A stretch of DNA of 64,000 nt from Cohaesibacter sp. (GTDB lineage: Bacteria; Pseudomonadota; Alphaproteobacteria; Rhizobiales; Cohaesibacteraceae), in contig JAOAQZ010000037.1 in assembly GCA_025210795.1 (NCBI GenBank), forward strand, positions 47,684-111,683, written 5' to 3'. The notes under the pieces are model-generated. The model saw only the letters and a program-made list of their open reading frames with translations, made no database searches and was not told the DNA's origin. A program made the position numbers and the translations under genes. Of this stretch, positions 50,745 through 63,800 are shown piece after piece (the first letter of the stretch is position 1; the number at the start of each line of letters is the position of its first letter).

Positions 50745-53120
50745 CTATGCATTCTTTTTAAGGTTAGAGAGCACCTGATCACGTGGCCCATCGGCCACCA
50801 CTTTGCCCTTATCCAACCAGATCACCCGATCAACCATTTTGAGCAAATGGGTCCGGTGGGTGGTCAGCACCAAGGTTTTGTTCGCCAGTAGCTCATTTGA
50901 GGTACGTACAAAATGGGCTTCCAAACTGTTATCCATTGCCGAAGTCGGTTCATCGAGCAAAATGATCGGAGCATCTGTTGCCAGTGTCCGCGCAAGACAA
51001 ACCGCCTGCCGCTCGCCCCCTGACAGCCGTTCGCCACGCGGCCCAACCATAAGGCCGTAGCCCTGCGGATGACTTGCCACAAACTCGTTAACGCCGGTCA
51101 CCCGCCCTACTTCTTCCAACCGCTTGGCAGAGATGGTGAGATCACCCAGACAAATATTGTCACGCAAGGAGCGATCAAACAGCACATTGTCTTGAGGCAT
51201 ATAGGCCATCAGGCGGCGCAATTGTGCCGGGTCATATTGGCGAAGATTGAATTGGTCAAACAGCAGGGTGCCCGAGGAAGGCTCCAGAAAACGCGGAATC
51301 AGGCGCAACAAGGTAGATTTTCCTGAGCCATTACGCCCAATGATACCAACTTTCTCACCCGGAGCAATGGTCAAGCTGATCTCTTCAAGGCAGGGCTGGG
51401 CGGCCTCATCAAAGGCATAGGAGACGTTATGAAATGCGATAGGGGCACACTTGTTACCCAGTGGCTGGCGTGCTGTATCGCCTGCCTCTTCTTCTTGTGA
51501 CTCCAGAAGGTTACGAGCCCGATCCAGAGTGGAGGACAACAGCAAAGAGCGGCCAAACAGAGAAACGATATTGCTAATCGGCGCAATAACGCGGCCAACC
51601 AGCAAGATGGAAGCAGCCAGATTGCCAACTGTCATCAGGCCACCGCCAATTTGGTAGACACCGATCATAACGGTTAGAACGATGGCGAGCTGTGATGCGG
51701 CCATGGTGGCCTGCATAGCAAAGGCATTATGAAGGCGCGCATGATGGGAGGCTATGGCCTGATTGTCAGTTAGCCGCTCCCATGCGCCAAGCAGGCGATT
51801 TTCAGCTCCTGTGGCTTTCACCGCTTCTAGCGCTTCGATGGTTTCGGCCATCTGATTGGTTTTCAGATGCAGCAATTGCGCATCTTGCTGGCCCTTGGTG
51901 CGTGAGGCATGAAAGCCATAACCGACCATAATCGCAATCATCACACCACCGGCAATGGCGCCCCAAACAGCTGCGCCCCCCAAATAGGCAATCAGCCCAA
52001 GAATAACGAGCACAAAAGGCAAATCAATCAGCATCGCCACGATCAGTCCCGGACCGATCAAACATAAGCCTTCGATTTCCTTTAACGCATCAGCCAGACC
52101 ACCCGGCGTGCGCGGGGCTTGGCTAAGCGGCATGCGCGTCAGGCGCTGATAGAGGCGTGATTGCAGCTTAACACTTGCGGCAAGGCCAATGGCATCAGAC
52201 AGATTAAGCCGGACATAGCGCAAGCCCAAATCAAGCGCCATGGCGATGAAGACGCCAATGGACAGGGTCCATAGAGTTTCAACCGCAAAATGCGGGATCA
52301 CCCGGTCATAGACCGACATAATGAAAATCGGCAGAGTGATCATCAGCAGGTTGGACAAGGCGGCTGCGACCATCAATTGGACCAACAGGCCTTTATTGGT
52401 TTGCCATACCTGCTCGATCAACCAATTGAGGAGGCCGGATTTTGCTGGTGCCTGTCCAGACGAATAAGGGGAAGCCTTGGCTGCATTCTCTGCGCCATTC
52501 AGCTCTCCATTCAATGCAGCCAGAGCACCCTGTCCCACAAGAGGCTGCATCTCAAATAAGGTGCCGCTATAGGCTCTGGCCAGTTCAACGGCATCAATCC
52601 GCTCAAAAATGCCGTGCTGGCGCTCTATGACAAAACTGCCATCTTCTGCAATAGCCAGCACCAAAACACATAGGCCATTGTCGAGCGCCAAAATGGCCGG
52701 GCAATGATCCTGATGAATGGCTGAGAGTGCGATCTCGCGCTGGGTGATCGTGCTATCCTGCGCTTTGCCTTCCGCCTCGAGCAATTGGGGCGTTGGAAAT
52801 TGTTCGCTCAGGTCTGCGGCTTCAAATTTGCGACTTTTCGCCCGCTCTGACCATTGGCTGGCCAGCATTTGCATGGTGAGGAAAAGATGCTGCCCTTTAT
52901 CAGGATGAAAGTCGGATAGTTCAATGTTAAGGGGATCAAACTGATTGGCATCAAGAGCAGAGGGCGCTTCATTAGCAGCCACTTTTGCCAGTTTGGCAAT
53001 CAATTCTGCATGTCGGCCCTCACTCCGTTCAATGCCTTTGTCAGGCTGGCTGGCTTTTTTCTTTTTGGCCCCGCCCCCGCTGGCATTGTCATTGGCCTGT
53101 GTCTTTTTAAAATCTGACAT
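50745..53120 (-). CDS. Type I secretion ABC exporter (permease-ATPase) with degenerate C39-like domain
   Basis: A 791-residue LapB/HlyB-like exporter. A charged N-terminal tail (residues 1-45) is followed by a C39-like domain (about 85-200; AIHQDHCPAILALDNGLC, then LARAYSGTLFEMQPL). That domain lacks a proper catalytic Cys-His pair, as in exporters for RTX proteins that keep their C-terminal signal. Six membrane helices (about 245-530) and an ATPase follow (Walker [15 protein letters not shown], signature LSGGERQAVCLARTL, Walker B IILLDEPTSAMD). It should export the giant RTX protein nearby. The ATG at 53120 is preferred to a TTG at 53132 on ribosome-site spacing. Confidence 0.92.
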   Translation of the reverse strand: MSDFKKTQANDNASGGGAKKKKASQPDKGIERSEGRHAELIAKLAKVAANEAPSALDANQFDPLNIELSDFHPDKGQHLFLTMQMLASQWSERAKSRKFEAADLSEQFPTPQLLEAEGKAQDSTITQREIALSAIHQDHCPAILALDNGLCVLVLAIAEDGSFVIERQHGIFERIDAVELARAYSGTLFEMQPLVGQGALAALNGELNGAENAAKASPYSSGQAPAKSGLLNWLIEQVWQTNKGLLVQLMVAAALSNLLMITLPIFIMSVYDRVIPHFAVETLWTLSIGVFIAMALDLGLRYVRLNLSDAIGLAASVKLQSRLYQRLTRMPLSQAPRTPGGLADALKEIEGLCLIGPGLIVAMLIDLPFVLVILGLIAYLGGAAVWGAIAGGVMIAIMVGYGFHASRTKGQQDAQLLHLKTNQMAETIEALEAVKATGAENRLLGAWERLTDNQAIASHHARLHNAFAMQATMAASQLAIVLTVMIGVYQIGGGLMTVGNLAASILLVGRVIAPISNIVSLFGRSLLLSSTLDRARNLLESQEEEAGDTARQPLGNKCAPIAFHNVSYAFDEAAQPCLEEISLTIAPGEKVGIIGRNGSGKSTLLRLIPRFLEPSSGTLLFDQFNLRQYDPAQLRRLMAYMPQDNVLFDRSLRDNICLGDLTISAKRLEEVGRVTGVNEFVASHPQGYGLMVGPRGERLSGGERQAVCLARTLATDAPIILLDEPTSAMDNSLEAHFVRTSNELLANKTLVLTTHRTHLLKMVDRVIWLDKGKVVADGPRDQVLSNLKKNA

Positions 53121-53214
53121 GGTCTTGTCCAAGCCCCTGAACGACGAACTCTAAGGCAATCACGAATTTAAATAGCTTATGCAAATGCGCCCACACTGTT
53201 TTCAGTAATAAACG

Positions 53215-53226
53215 GTTAAGCTTAAC
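53215..53226. promoter_or_regulatory. 12-bp perfect palindrome in the divergent exporter/adaptor promoter
   Basis: GTTAAGCTTAAC is self-complementary and sits in the 230-base region between the divergent exporter ATPase and HlyD-type genes. It is a candidate operator controlling both directions. Short palindromes like this also arise by chance, so support is modest. Confidence 0.35.
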
Positions 53227-53350
53227 GCTTTCTAAAGCTCGCAAGCTCTAGACTGGCCTGACTTTACTTTTCAGCCTTTCTTTGCATGCCATCCTGAATG
53301 GAGCAGATGCAGTGAAAGAGCTTGCAATTATGTGTGGCAGGTATTGCATT

Positions 53351-54718
53351 ATGGCAAAATCGGAGTCTTCCCAGTCCCCCTCTTCTGCTGTTTTGGCTAA
53401 AATCGAACCGGTAAAAGCACCGGTAGATCACGAGAACTTGCGCCCTTATAACCGGCAGAGCGACCGCATTGCGAAGCGCTCTCACAGAATTTTCACCTAT
53501 GTGACTCTGGCAGGACTTGCGGCCTTTCTTGGCTGGGCCTCTTTTGCCAGCATTGAGCGGGTCACCCGCGGTTCAGGCCGAATTGTTCCCTTGCAGCAAA
53601 ACCAGATGGTGCAGCATCTGGAAGGGGGCATCATGACAGCTCTTTATGTGAAAGAGGGTGATCGGGTAAAAAAGGGTGATATTCTGCTGCGCATCCAGAA
53701 TAATTTCTTTTCTGCCGAATTGTCCCAAACCAAACTTGAGCACAAGGCCCGCCTCTTGCGCATGTATCGCCTGTCGGCTGAAATCCGGGGCCTTGATAGC
53801 CTGTCTTTTCCGCAAGAGTTGGCAAGTTCCGTGCCTGAATTGGTGGAAAATGAGCTGGCCCTGTTCGAGCGCCGGCGAGAGACCCAAGCCGGACAGCTGA
53901 AGATTTTTGATGACCAGATTCGCCAAAAAGAGCTCGAGCTTGCAGGCCACAGGGTGATGACAACTGGTAAGAGTGCCGAGCGGGCGCTTATCCAGGAGCG
54001 GGTGGAGAGCAATCGTCGGTTGGTCAAGGTTGGTGCGGTGTCCAAGACAGATCTTTTGCAGCTAGAGACATCGCTTGCTCAGATCGACACCTATTTAAAC
54101 AGCCTTAAGCTAACCATTCCCAAGACGGAAGCTGCTTTGTCCGAGATTCGCGAAAGACGGCAGGATCTGGTGCTGCGGACACGCGAAGCTGCTGCCAATG
54201 AGCGCAATGAAGTGGAAGTCCAGCTTGCCAAATTGCAGCAAGCCATGACGGCGATGAAGGATCGCAGCCAGCGCTCTGACGTGCGGGCACCGATTGCAGG
54301 CACGGTCAATTCCGTTTTCGTCTCTACCGTTGGGGGCGTTGTGCGCTCTGGCCAGAATCTGGTGCAGATTGTGCCAACTGAAAGCTCAGTTGCGGTCGAG
54401 GCCCGCCTGTCGCCTAAGGACAGGGCCGAAATCTGGCCCGGCCTTCCGGGGATTATCAAGATTTCCGCCTATGATTATTCCATCCATGGGGGGCTGAAAG
54501 GCAAGATTACCGAAATCTCGCCCGATGCTCTTCAAGATAAAAAAGGGCAGCCTTATTTCCGCGTGCGTCTAGAAGCAGATGTTACCAGCTTTGGTGCCGA
54601 CAAGCCCGTTGTACCGGGCATGATTGCAGATGTTGATATTCTGACCGGTGAGCGCACCATTCTCAATTACCTGCTTGCTCCGATCCGCCGCCTGCAAGAG
54701 CGGGCCTTGCGGCAATAA
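53351..54718 (+). CDS. HlyD-family type I secretion membrane-fusion protein
   Basis: A 455-residue adaptor. An N-terminal cytoplasmic tail with RPYNRQSDRIAKRSHR is followed by one membrane helix (about residues 53-72). Next come the lipoyl half MVQHLEGGIMTALYVKEGD, long helical hairpins (about 130-300) and the returning lipoyl/beta-barrel part RAPIAGTVNSVFVSTVGGVV. The end LTGERTILNYLLAPIRRLQERALR closely fits HlyD/LapC-type T1SS adaptors. It links the exporter to an outer-membrane TolC-like duct, which is not encoded here. The start is 53351 or an in-frame ATG at 53330; neither has a strong ribosome site. Confidence 0.92.
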   Translation: MAKSESSQSPSSAVLAKIEPVKAPVDHENLRPYNRQSDRIAKRSHRIFTYVTLAGLAAFLGWASFASIERVTRGSGRIVPLQQNQMVQHLEGGIMTALYVKEGDRVKKGDILLRIQNNFFSAELSQTKLEHKARLLRMYRLSAEIRGLDSLSFPQELASSVPELVENELALFERRRETQAGQLKIFDDQIRQKELELAGHRVMTTGKSAERALIQERVESNRRLVKVGAVSKTDLLQLETSLAQIDTYLNSLKLTIPKTEAALSEIRERRQDLVLRTREAAANERNEVEVQLAKLQQAMTAMKDRSQRSDVRAPIAGTVNSVFVSTVGGVVRSGQNLVQIVPTESSVAVEARLSPKDRAEIWPGLPGIIKISAYDYSIHGGLKGKITEISPDALQDKKGQPYFRVRLEADVTSFGADKPVVPGMIADVDILTGERTILNYLLAPIRRLQERALRQ

Positions 54719-54748
54719 GCCGGGCAATAATCAGGCACTTATGAAAAA

Positions 54749-54776
54749 GGCAGCGCATTGCGCTGCCTTTTCTTTT
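54749..54776. terminator. Bidirectional intrinsic terminator between HlyD and RTX genes
   Basis: GGCAGCGC (54749-54756) and GCGCTGCC (54760-54767) form a perfect 8-bp stem with a 3-base loop, followed by TTTTCTTTT on the plus strand. An A-run precedes it (54744-54748), giving a T-run on the minus strand. It sits between convergent stops at 54718 and 54805, so it can end both transcripts. Confidence 0.92.
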
Positions 54777-54804
54777 GCTCATTCTGTAAGCAACAGGTTT
54801 TCTG

Positions 54805-57800
54805 CTATGAGGTAACCACGGTCAGTTCTGCCAGCTGGGTGGTGTGGCTTGCATCATCATAGATGGTGTAAGTCGTTGTGGAGCCAACAACCGAGGTGGT
54901 GTAATTGGCCACAGGATCGGTGATGGAAATATTATCGCCAGCATTGATCTGCAAGGTGAGCTGATTGCCGCCATCTGTTACGCCCTGAATATCAGAAGCC
55001 GACAGATTGAGCGTTGCGTCAACACCTGCTTCGCGGAAATCAATGATTTCCATATCACTTAGCACATCAAACAGACCTGCTTTATCGACCGCTCCTGACC
55101 CACTTTCCAGACGCAGTGTATCGGTATCAGCCCCGCCCTGCACGCTGGTGCCGCTCAGATCCAGTGATGTTTCATCCATGATGAAGAGGTCATCCCCCGC
55201 ATCCCCAAACAAATCATCCGCACCGCCATTGCCGACAAGGGTATCATTGCCTGCGCCACCGCGCAGCACATTGGCGCTGCCATCACCGGTGAGGCTATCA
55301 TTGTGGCTAGAACCCGTGACATTTTCAATGCCTGAGAGGCTATCGCCCGCAGCATCACCGCCAGAATGGCTGTTCGTGCCAAGATTGACAGTAACGCCCG
55401 AACCAGAAGCGGAATAATCGGCTGTATCTGTGCCACTACCACCGATCAGAGTGTCACCGCCAACGCCGCCGACAAGCACATCGTCGCCTGCACCACCATC
55501 AAGACGGTTGGCACCGCCATCACCGGTGAGGCTGTCTGCGTGACCAGACCCTGTGACATTCTCAATGCCTGAGAGGCTATCGCCCGCAGCGTCGCCGCCA
55601 GAATGACTGCTGGTCGCGAGATTGACCGTAACGCCCGCGGAGGAGCCGGAATAGCTGGCCGTATCCGTACCGCCGCCGCCGGTCAAGGTGTCTGCTCCTG
55701 CGCCACCTTCCAGCACATCATCGCCGCCATTGCCTGTAAGAACGTTGGCATTGCCATCGCCGGTGAGGCTATCTGCCTGACCAGACCCTGTGATATTTTC
55801 AATGCCTGAGAGACTATCGCCCGCAGCATCGCCGCCTGAATGGCTGTTCGTGCCAAGATTGACAGTAACGCCCGAGCCAGAAGCGGAATAATCGGCTGTA
55901 TCTGTGCCGCTGCCACCGATCAGAGTGTCACCGCCAGTGCCGCCGACAAGAGTGTCATTGCCTGCACCCCCATCAAGGCGGTTGGCACCCCCATCACCGG
56001 TAAGGCTGTCTGCCTCACCAGAGCCGGTAACATTCTCGATGTCTGTAAGGCTGTCCCCTGCGGCATCGCCGCCTGAATAGGTGCTGGTTTCCAGATTGAT
56101 GGTTACACCGGCAGACGAGCCAGCATAGCTGGCTGTATCAATTCCAGCGCCACCGATCAGAGTATCACTGCCAGCGCCGCCGACAAGAGTGTCATTGCCT
56201 GCACCACCATCAAGGCGGTTGGCACTGCCATTACCTGTGAGGGTATCAGCCTGAGAAGAGCCCGTCACATTTTCAATGTCCGAGAGGCTATCCCCTGCAG
56301 CATCACCGCCAGAATGGCTATTGGTCGCGAGGTTAACAGTCACGCCTGAGGCCGAGCCGGAATAGCTGGCTGTATCGGTGCCAGCGCCGCCAAGTAACGT
56401 ATCGGCCCCGGCACCGCCTTCCAGCACGTCATTGCCGACACCACCATCGAGGCGGTTGGCATTGCCGTCACCGGTGAGATTATCTGCCTGACCCGTTCCC
56501 AGCACATTCTCAATGCCAGAGAGGCTGTCACCAGCCGCATCACCACCGGAATGGCTGTTGGTGGCCAGATTGATGGTCACTCCTGCAACAGAACCGGAAT
56601 AATCGGCTGTATCCGTACCTGTACCGCCGATCAGGGTATCGCTACCGGCATTGCCTGATAGGGTGTCGTCCCCATCATCACCATAGAGCGTGTCATTATC
56701 GTCGTTACCAATCAGAGTGTCGTTATCGTCGCCACCATAGAGCGTATCATCGCCAGCGCCACCGGTCAGCGTATCCTGCCCGCCGTCACCACGCAGCTCA
56801 TCATTGCCGCCATTGCCGGAGAGAATGTCAACGCCAGCACCGCCATCAATCCGGTTTGCATTGCCATCCCCTGTGATGGTGTCGTTATGGGCAGAACCAG
56901 TAACATTCTCGATACTGGTATAGCTATCGCCTGATGCATCGCCCGAGAGACCACCGCTTGACAGATTGACCATCACGGCGCTTCCGGCATTCGCATAGTT
57001 TGCTGTGTCGGTGCCTGCACCCCCATCAAGGCTGTCAGCGCCGCCGCCACCTATAAGGGTGTCGTTCCCTGCACCACCCTCCAGACTGTTATTGTTGCCA
57101 TCACCAGTCAGACTATCATTATGGGACGAGCCGGTCAGGTTTTCGATATCGCTGAGCACATCACCCGCAGCATCGCCAGCCGTGCCGCTATTGGTGGCAA
57201 GGCTGACAGTGACACCGGCACTTGCGGTGCTGTAGGAGGCAGTATCAGTACCCGATCCGCCCTGAAGCGTATCGGCCCCTGCACCCCCTTCGAGCACATC
57301 ATCACCACCATTGCCGGTAAGGGTATTGGCACTTGCATTGCCGGTGATGCTGTCAGCCTGAGCGGTGCCGATCACATTTTCAACATTGGTGATCACATCC
57401 CCTGCGGCATCACCGCCGGTGCCCGCAGCACCATCGAGAATGATACTGATGCCGGCAGCCGAGGCGGAATAATCCACGACATCGATATCGGTGCCGCCGT
57501 CAATGCTATCCGCGCCCGCGCCACCAAACAAGGTATCATTGCCCGCTCCGCCAAACAAAGTATCGTTATCGTCTCCACCTCTTAACGTATCTGCATGATT
57601 GCCACCTTCAAGACGGTCTGCACCATCACCGCCAGTGAGGATGTCATTGCCGTCATTGCCGATCAGGATGTTGGCACCGGCATCGCCGGTCAGAATGTCC
57701 ACATGGTCAGAGCCGGTGATGTTTTCAATGCTCGTCAGAGTATCGCCATTGGCATGACCACCAGAGACGGAATTGGTATCAAGATTGATGGTGATGCCTG

Positions 57801-60800
57801 CATTGGAATTGGCATAACTTGCTGTATCAAGGCCAGTGCCGCCGTCGATGACATCACTGCCGCCAGCCCCTTCAATCACATCATTGCCACCACCACCATA
57901 GATGGTCTCGTTAAGGGAGGTGCCATTGACTATGTCGTTATGGCCGGAAGCGGTCACCGTCTCGATAGAAATCAGATGATCCCCTTGCGCATAGCCGCCA
58001 CTTGAGACTGTACCATCAAGATTGAGTGTTACCCCGCCAGTGGAATCCGCATAGGTCGCAGTATCGCTATCCGCGCCGCCATCCAGCACATCAGCGCCAG
58101 CTGTTGCAGTGAAATGGTCATCGCCTCCAAGGCCAAGCAGTCTGTTGGCTGCAGCATCCCCCACAAACACATCGTTATGTGCAGAGCCGAGAATATTCTC
58201 GATATTGGAGAGGGTGTCCCCTTGGGCGTGACCACCAGAAACGGCCCCTGAAGTCAGGTTCACATTAATGCCGGCATCCGAGGCCTGATAGTCAGCTGTG
58301 TCGGTATCCGCTCCGCCATCAAGTGTATCCGCACCTGCGCCGCCGATCAGGGTATCATCGCCGTCACCGGCAGAAATCACATCATCTCCTGCGCCGCCAT
58401 CCAGCGTATCATTACCGCCGCGACCGGTGAGCACATTGGCTCCTGCCGTACCGGTCAGGCTATCGCCGGAATTGGAGCCGGTTACATTTTCAAAGCCAGA
58501 GATCACGTCTCCATTGGCGTGACCACCGCTGACCGCGTTAGTATCAAGATTGACCGTCACGCCCGCATCCGACTGCACATAAGAGACGGTATCAATACCT
58601 CCCTCACCGGCAAGTGTATCGGCTCCCGCCGCCCCTTCAAGGGTATCGTTGCCGTCACCACCAGACAGGGTCTGGCTGCCGGTAATGCCAGTAATCACAT
58701 CATCGTGGCTGGAACCGGTGACGGTTTCAACTCCAGTTACCCGATCACCCTGCGCATGGCCACCTGTCGCTGATGTTCCATCAAGGGTTAGATTGATGCC
58801 TGCATCCGATGCAGAATAGTCCAGATCATCAACGCCGCTGCCACCCGAGATGGTATCTCCGCCCGCGCCGCCAATGAAGCTGTCATTGCCGCCATTGCCG
58901 GTCAGCACATTGTCTCCGGCATTGCCGGTCAGAACGTCATTTTGCTCAGAGCCAACAATATTCTCAAATCCGGAGATCACGTCGCCTTGCGCATCACCGC
59001 CAGAGGCCGTATTGCCCGCAATATCGACAGTGACACCCGCAGCGGACGCAGCATAGTTAAGCGTATCGACCCCAAGACCACCGACCAAGGTATCGCTACC
59101 CGCATCACCATAGAGGGTATCGTCATCCTCGCCACCATCAAGGTTGTCATCGCCGATGCCGCCATACATTTCGTCATCGCCAATACCGCCTGTAACGGTA
59201 TCATTGCCATCACCACCATAGAGAATGTCATCCCCATCCTGGCCATCCACAATGTCGTTATCGTCCTCGCCATAGAGCGTGTCATCATGGTCGCCGCCGC
59301 GCAGGGTGTCAGTTCCAGCACCGCCACGAATGATGTCGCGGCCTCGCATGCCTTCAATCACGTTGGCTCCGGTGTCGCCGGTTAGCGTATCATGATTGGC
59401 AGAGCCTTTGAGATTTTCGATCAAATTGAGATCATCGCCCTCGGCATCGCCGCCAGAGGCGCTGTCTGTTGCCAGATTGACCGTCACTGCCGCAGCAGAA
59501 CTTTCATAGCTGGCAGTATCGACGCCCGCACCCCCGTCAATAACGTCAGCTCCGCCTGAGCCTTCCAGCACATCATTGCCTGCGCCACCGCTCAAGACAT
59601 TGGCTGCACTATCGCCAATGATGCTGTCTGCATGCGCAGAGCCTGTAACATTCTCAATGGAATTGAGATTATCCTGAAGTGCATCGCCGCCATGATGCAA
59701 ATTGGTGGTGAGGTTGATATTTACCCCGGCTGATGATCCTGCATAAGTGGCTGTATCGGTGCCATCGCCGCCTGTGAGCACATCACCGCCTGCACCGCCT
59801 TCGAGCACGTCATCCCCATCGCCACCCGTCAACTTGTTGGCACCTGCGGTGCCGGTCAGAGTGTCGGCATGGGCAGAGCCGATGACATTTTCAACATTGC
59901 TAAGGGTATCACCCTGCGCATCGCCCCCTGTGCCAGTACCTGCGGCCAGATTGACAGTCACGCCAGCGCTGGAGGCCGTGTAGCTTGCAGTATCCTCATG
60001 ATTGCCACCATCAAGGCTGTCCGCCCCGCTGCCGCCGACCAGAGTATCGTCACCATCACCGCCCGTGATCGTGTCATCGCCTGCACCGCCGGTCAGACTA
60101 TCCTGATCATCACCACCACTCAGGCTATCGTTGCCATCGCCACCGTCGATAACATCATCCCCATCTTCACCAGAGAGGGTATCTGCGCCTGTACCGCCAG
60201 TCAGACTATCGTTCCCGCCACGGCCAATAAGGGTGTTGCCATCATTGCTTGCAGTTAGGGTATCTGCATGACCGGAGCCGTAGATCTGCTCAATGGAAGT
60301 CAGAGTATCGCCCTGCGCATCACCGCCAACACCCGGACCACCAGCGAGAGAGACTGTAACGCCCGCACCAGAATCATAATATTCTGCCGTATCAATGCCA
60401 TCGCCACCAATCAATTGATCAGCCCCGCCACGGCCGCGCAAGGTATCGTTGCCATCACCGCCGGTCAGGATGTTGGTGCTGCTATTGCCGCGCAGATCAT
60501 CATTATGGCTTGAGCCTGTCAAATTCTCGATGCTTGAGAGCTGATCGCTGGCCGCATGCCCACCTGTGCCAGTACCGGTGGCGAGATCCACTATCACGCC
60601 CGCATCGGAGCCCTGATAGTCGGCAGTATCGTTACCTCCGCCACCGATAAGGAAGTCCAGCCCCTCGCCACCACGCAGCAAATCATCGCCGCCGCGCCCT
60701 TCAAGGCGGTTGGATTTGTCATTCCCGATCAGCGTGTCAGCTTCTTCCGAGCCAATGGCATTTTCAATATCAATGAGGGTATCGCCCTGCGCGTCCCCGC

Positions 60801-63800
60801 CACTTCCTGTGCCTGCATCCAGGTCAACCGAAACCGCAAAAGTTGAACTGGAATAGTCAGCCGTGTCGCTATCATCGACACCACCATTCAGCACATCTGC
60901 CCCTGCGCCACCGATCAAAACGTCATCTTCGTCGCCGCCCTGCAGGTTATCATCGCCATCGCCCCCTTCAAGACGGTCATCATCATTGCCGCCTTTTAGG
61001 ATGTCGTTGCCATCGCCACCCTGCAGCAAATCATCACCGATACCGCCTACAAGCTCATCCACCCCATCATTGCCGATGAGGGTGTCATTGCCATGAAAGC
61101 CTTCCAGTTTGTTATCACCCGCGTCACCCGTCAGCACATCGGCATGGGTGGAGCCGTGAATATTTTCGATCTCGGACAGAGTATCGCCATTGGCATGCCC
61201 GCCAATGCCGGTATTGGAGAGAAGGCTGACAGTAACGCCGCCATTGGACCAACGGTAATAGGCGGTATCGACACCATCGCCACCGATGAGCGTATCTGCC
61301 CCTGCCAGACCATCAAGCCGGTCATTACCGCTACCGCCGCGGAAGGTTTCTGAGCCCGAAGCCCCTTGCAAGCTGTCATTAAAGTTAGAGCCGATCACTT
61401 CCTCAATACCATCGAGGTTGTCACCTGCTGCATGGCCACCTGAGCTGTCGGAGCCATCCATTACAATGTTGATGCCCGCGTTGGAGGCAGAATAATCGGC
61501 AATGTCATGACCACTGTCACCGCGCAGAGTATCCGATCCAGCCCCCCCAATCAGAGTATCATCGCCCGCACCACCATGAAGATAGTCGTTGCTATCATCA
61601 CCGCGCAACGTATCATTGTCGTTGCCGCCATAGAGCGTATCGCTGCCATCACCCCCGACAAGCTCATCATTTCCAGCTTCCCCGTACAGGATATCGCTAC
61701 CGCCAAGGCCGGTCAGAATATCGACCCCGTCGCCCCCATAGAGATCGTTGCTGCCAGCATCACCCGTGATGTTGTCATCCTGTGTCGTGCCGCGAATATT
61801 TTCGATTGCGATAAGGGTGTCCCCTTCCGCATGACCACCTGCGACTGAGTTGGTAGACAGATTGATGGTAATCGCTGCGTCAGAAGCGCTATAATTGGCG
61901 GTATCCTCACCACCTTGCCCATCCAGAGTATCTGCGCCAACACCGCCAATCAGAGTGTCATAACCATTACCGCCCCGCAGAATATTGGCATTATTATCTC
62001 CGGTCAGCGTATCGTTATGGCTGGAGCCAGTGACATTTTCAATATTGGTAAGCGTATCGCCATTGGCATCACCGCCCGAATGGGTGCCAGTGGCAAGATT
62101 GACATTAACCGCAGCAGATGATCCGCTATAGCGCGCGGTATCAGATCCAGCGCCGCCATCAATCACGTCACCAGAGCCGCCGCCTTCAAGCACATCATCG
62201 CCCGCTCCGCCAAGCATAGTATTGACAAATACGTCTCCGGTCAGATCATCATTATGAGCCGAGCCGGTCAGACCTTCCACCTCAAGGAAGGTATCGCCTT
62301 GCGCATGGCCACCGGTTGCTGTGTTGGTGGTGAGATTGACGGTTACAGCTGCATCTGAATCGGAATAATCCGCTATATCAGTACCGGAATTGCCCTGCAG
62401 AACATCCGCACCGAGACCACCGATCAGAGTATCGGCATTGTCGCCACCAATCAGGGTGTCATCCCCTGCATCGCCGCGCAGCGTGTCATCACCTGCGCCC
62501 CCTTGCAGGGTGTCAGCCTCACCGCCACCATGGAGAATATCATCCCCTTCATCTCCAAAGAGCTGATCAATACCGGCATTACCGGTTAAGGTGTCATCCC
62601 CCTCACCGCCGCGCAACGTGTGGCCTGCCGCTCCCGTGCGCAAGGTGTCATTGTGATCAGAGCCTTGAATTTCCTCAATATTGAGCAAGGTATCACCGGC
62701 CGCGTCGCCGCCCGCTCCAACACTGCCATCCAGCCCGACATTCACGGCAGAGGTTGAGGCACTATAGTCAGCAATATCGCCCGTACCTGCACCACCATCC
62801 AGCACATCACTGCCGCCAAGCCCCGCAAGGGTGTCATTGCCATCCCCGGCAGTCAGGCGGTTCGCCTCACCATCTCCGGTCAAGTTGTCGATATGCGCTG
62901 TACCAATCACATTCTCAACACCGGTAAGCTGGTCACCGGTTGCATCACCGCCAATATTGAGGCCGCTATCAAGATTGATCGTTACCCCGGCTGCAGAAGC
63001 AGAATAGTCGGCAGTATCAATACCCGCCCCACCAACCAAACGGTCGCCACCATCGCCACCAACCAAGGTGTCGTCACCAAGACCGCCTTCAAGACGGTTT
63101 TCGTTGGCGTCGCCTGTCAGCGTATCTGCATGGTCCGAGCCGGTGACATTTTCGATGCCGGTAAAGGTATCGCCCTGGGCGTCTGACCCTGTACCGCTAT
63201 TGGTGGCAAGGTTTACGGTCACTCCGCCACCTGCCGTGGAATAATCGGCTGTATCTGTTCCAAGCCCGCCAGTCAGGCTGTCGGCACCAGCACCACCACG
63301 AAGGATATCGTCATTTTGGCCACCATCAAGATTGTCGGCTCCAGTACCGCCAATCAGGGTATCTTCTCCTGCGCGTCCTTCCAGATGGCTGCCGCTATTG
63401 GCTGCCGTAATCGTATCGGCAAACGAAGAGCCAATAATCTGTTCGATGCTATCAAAACTATCGCCCGCAGCATCCCCGCCGGAAGCCGAGTTGGCCTCAA
63501 GGTCAACATTCACTCCGACCAGAGATTGCTGGTAGCTCACACTATCCGTGTCAGCGCCCCCCACAAAGGCGTCACCGCCCGCGCCGCCTTCAAAGGTGTC
63601 ATTGCCCGCGCCGCCTTCAAAGCGTTCATTGGCAGCGGTCCCTGTTACGGTGTCGTCAAAACCGGATCCGATCACAGTCTCAACATTGGTCACCTGATCG
63701 CCTTCTGCATGACCGCCTGTTGCCACGCTGCCATCAAGGGACAGGGTGATACCGGCATCCGAGGAAGAATAATCAGCAATATCCGTTCCAGCTTCCCCGT

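Noticed and set aside
55200..56640. CRISPR-like regular repeats
   Set aside because: The 237-base period is an in-frame 79-codon protein repeat with no short repeat/spacer structure and no cas genes.
54844..63535. Many plus-strand open frames opposite the giant RTX gene
   Set aside because: They are antisense reflections of a repetitive stop-poor sequence, repeat every unit, and encode low-complexity peptides without family resemblance.
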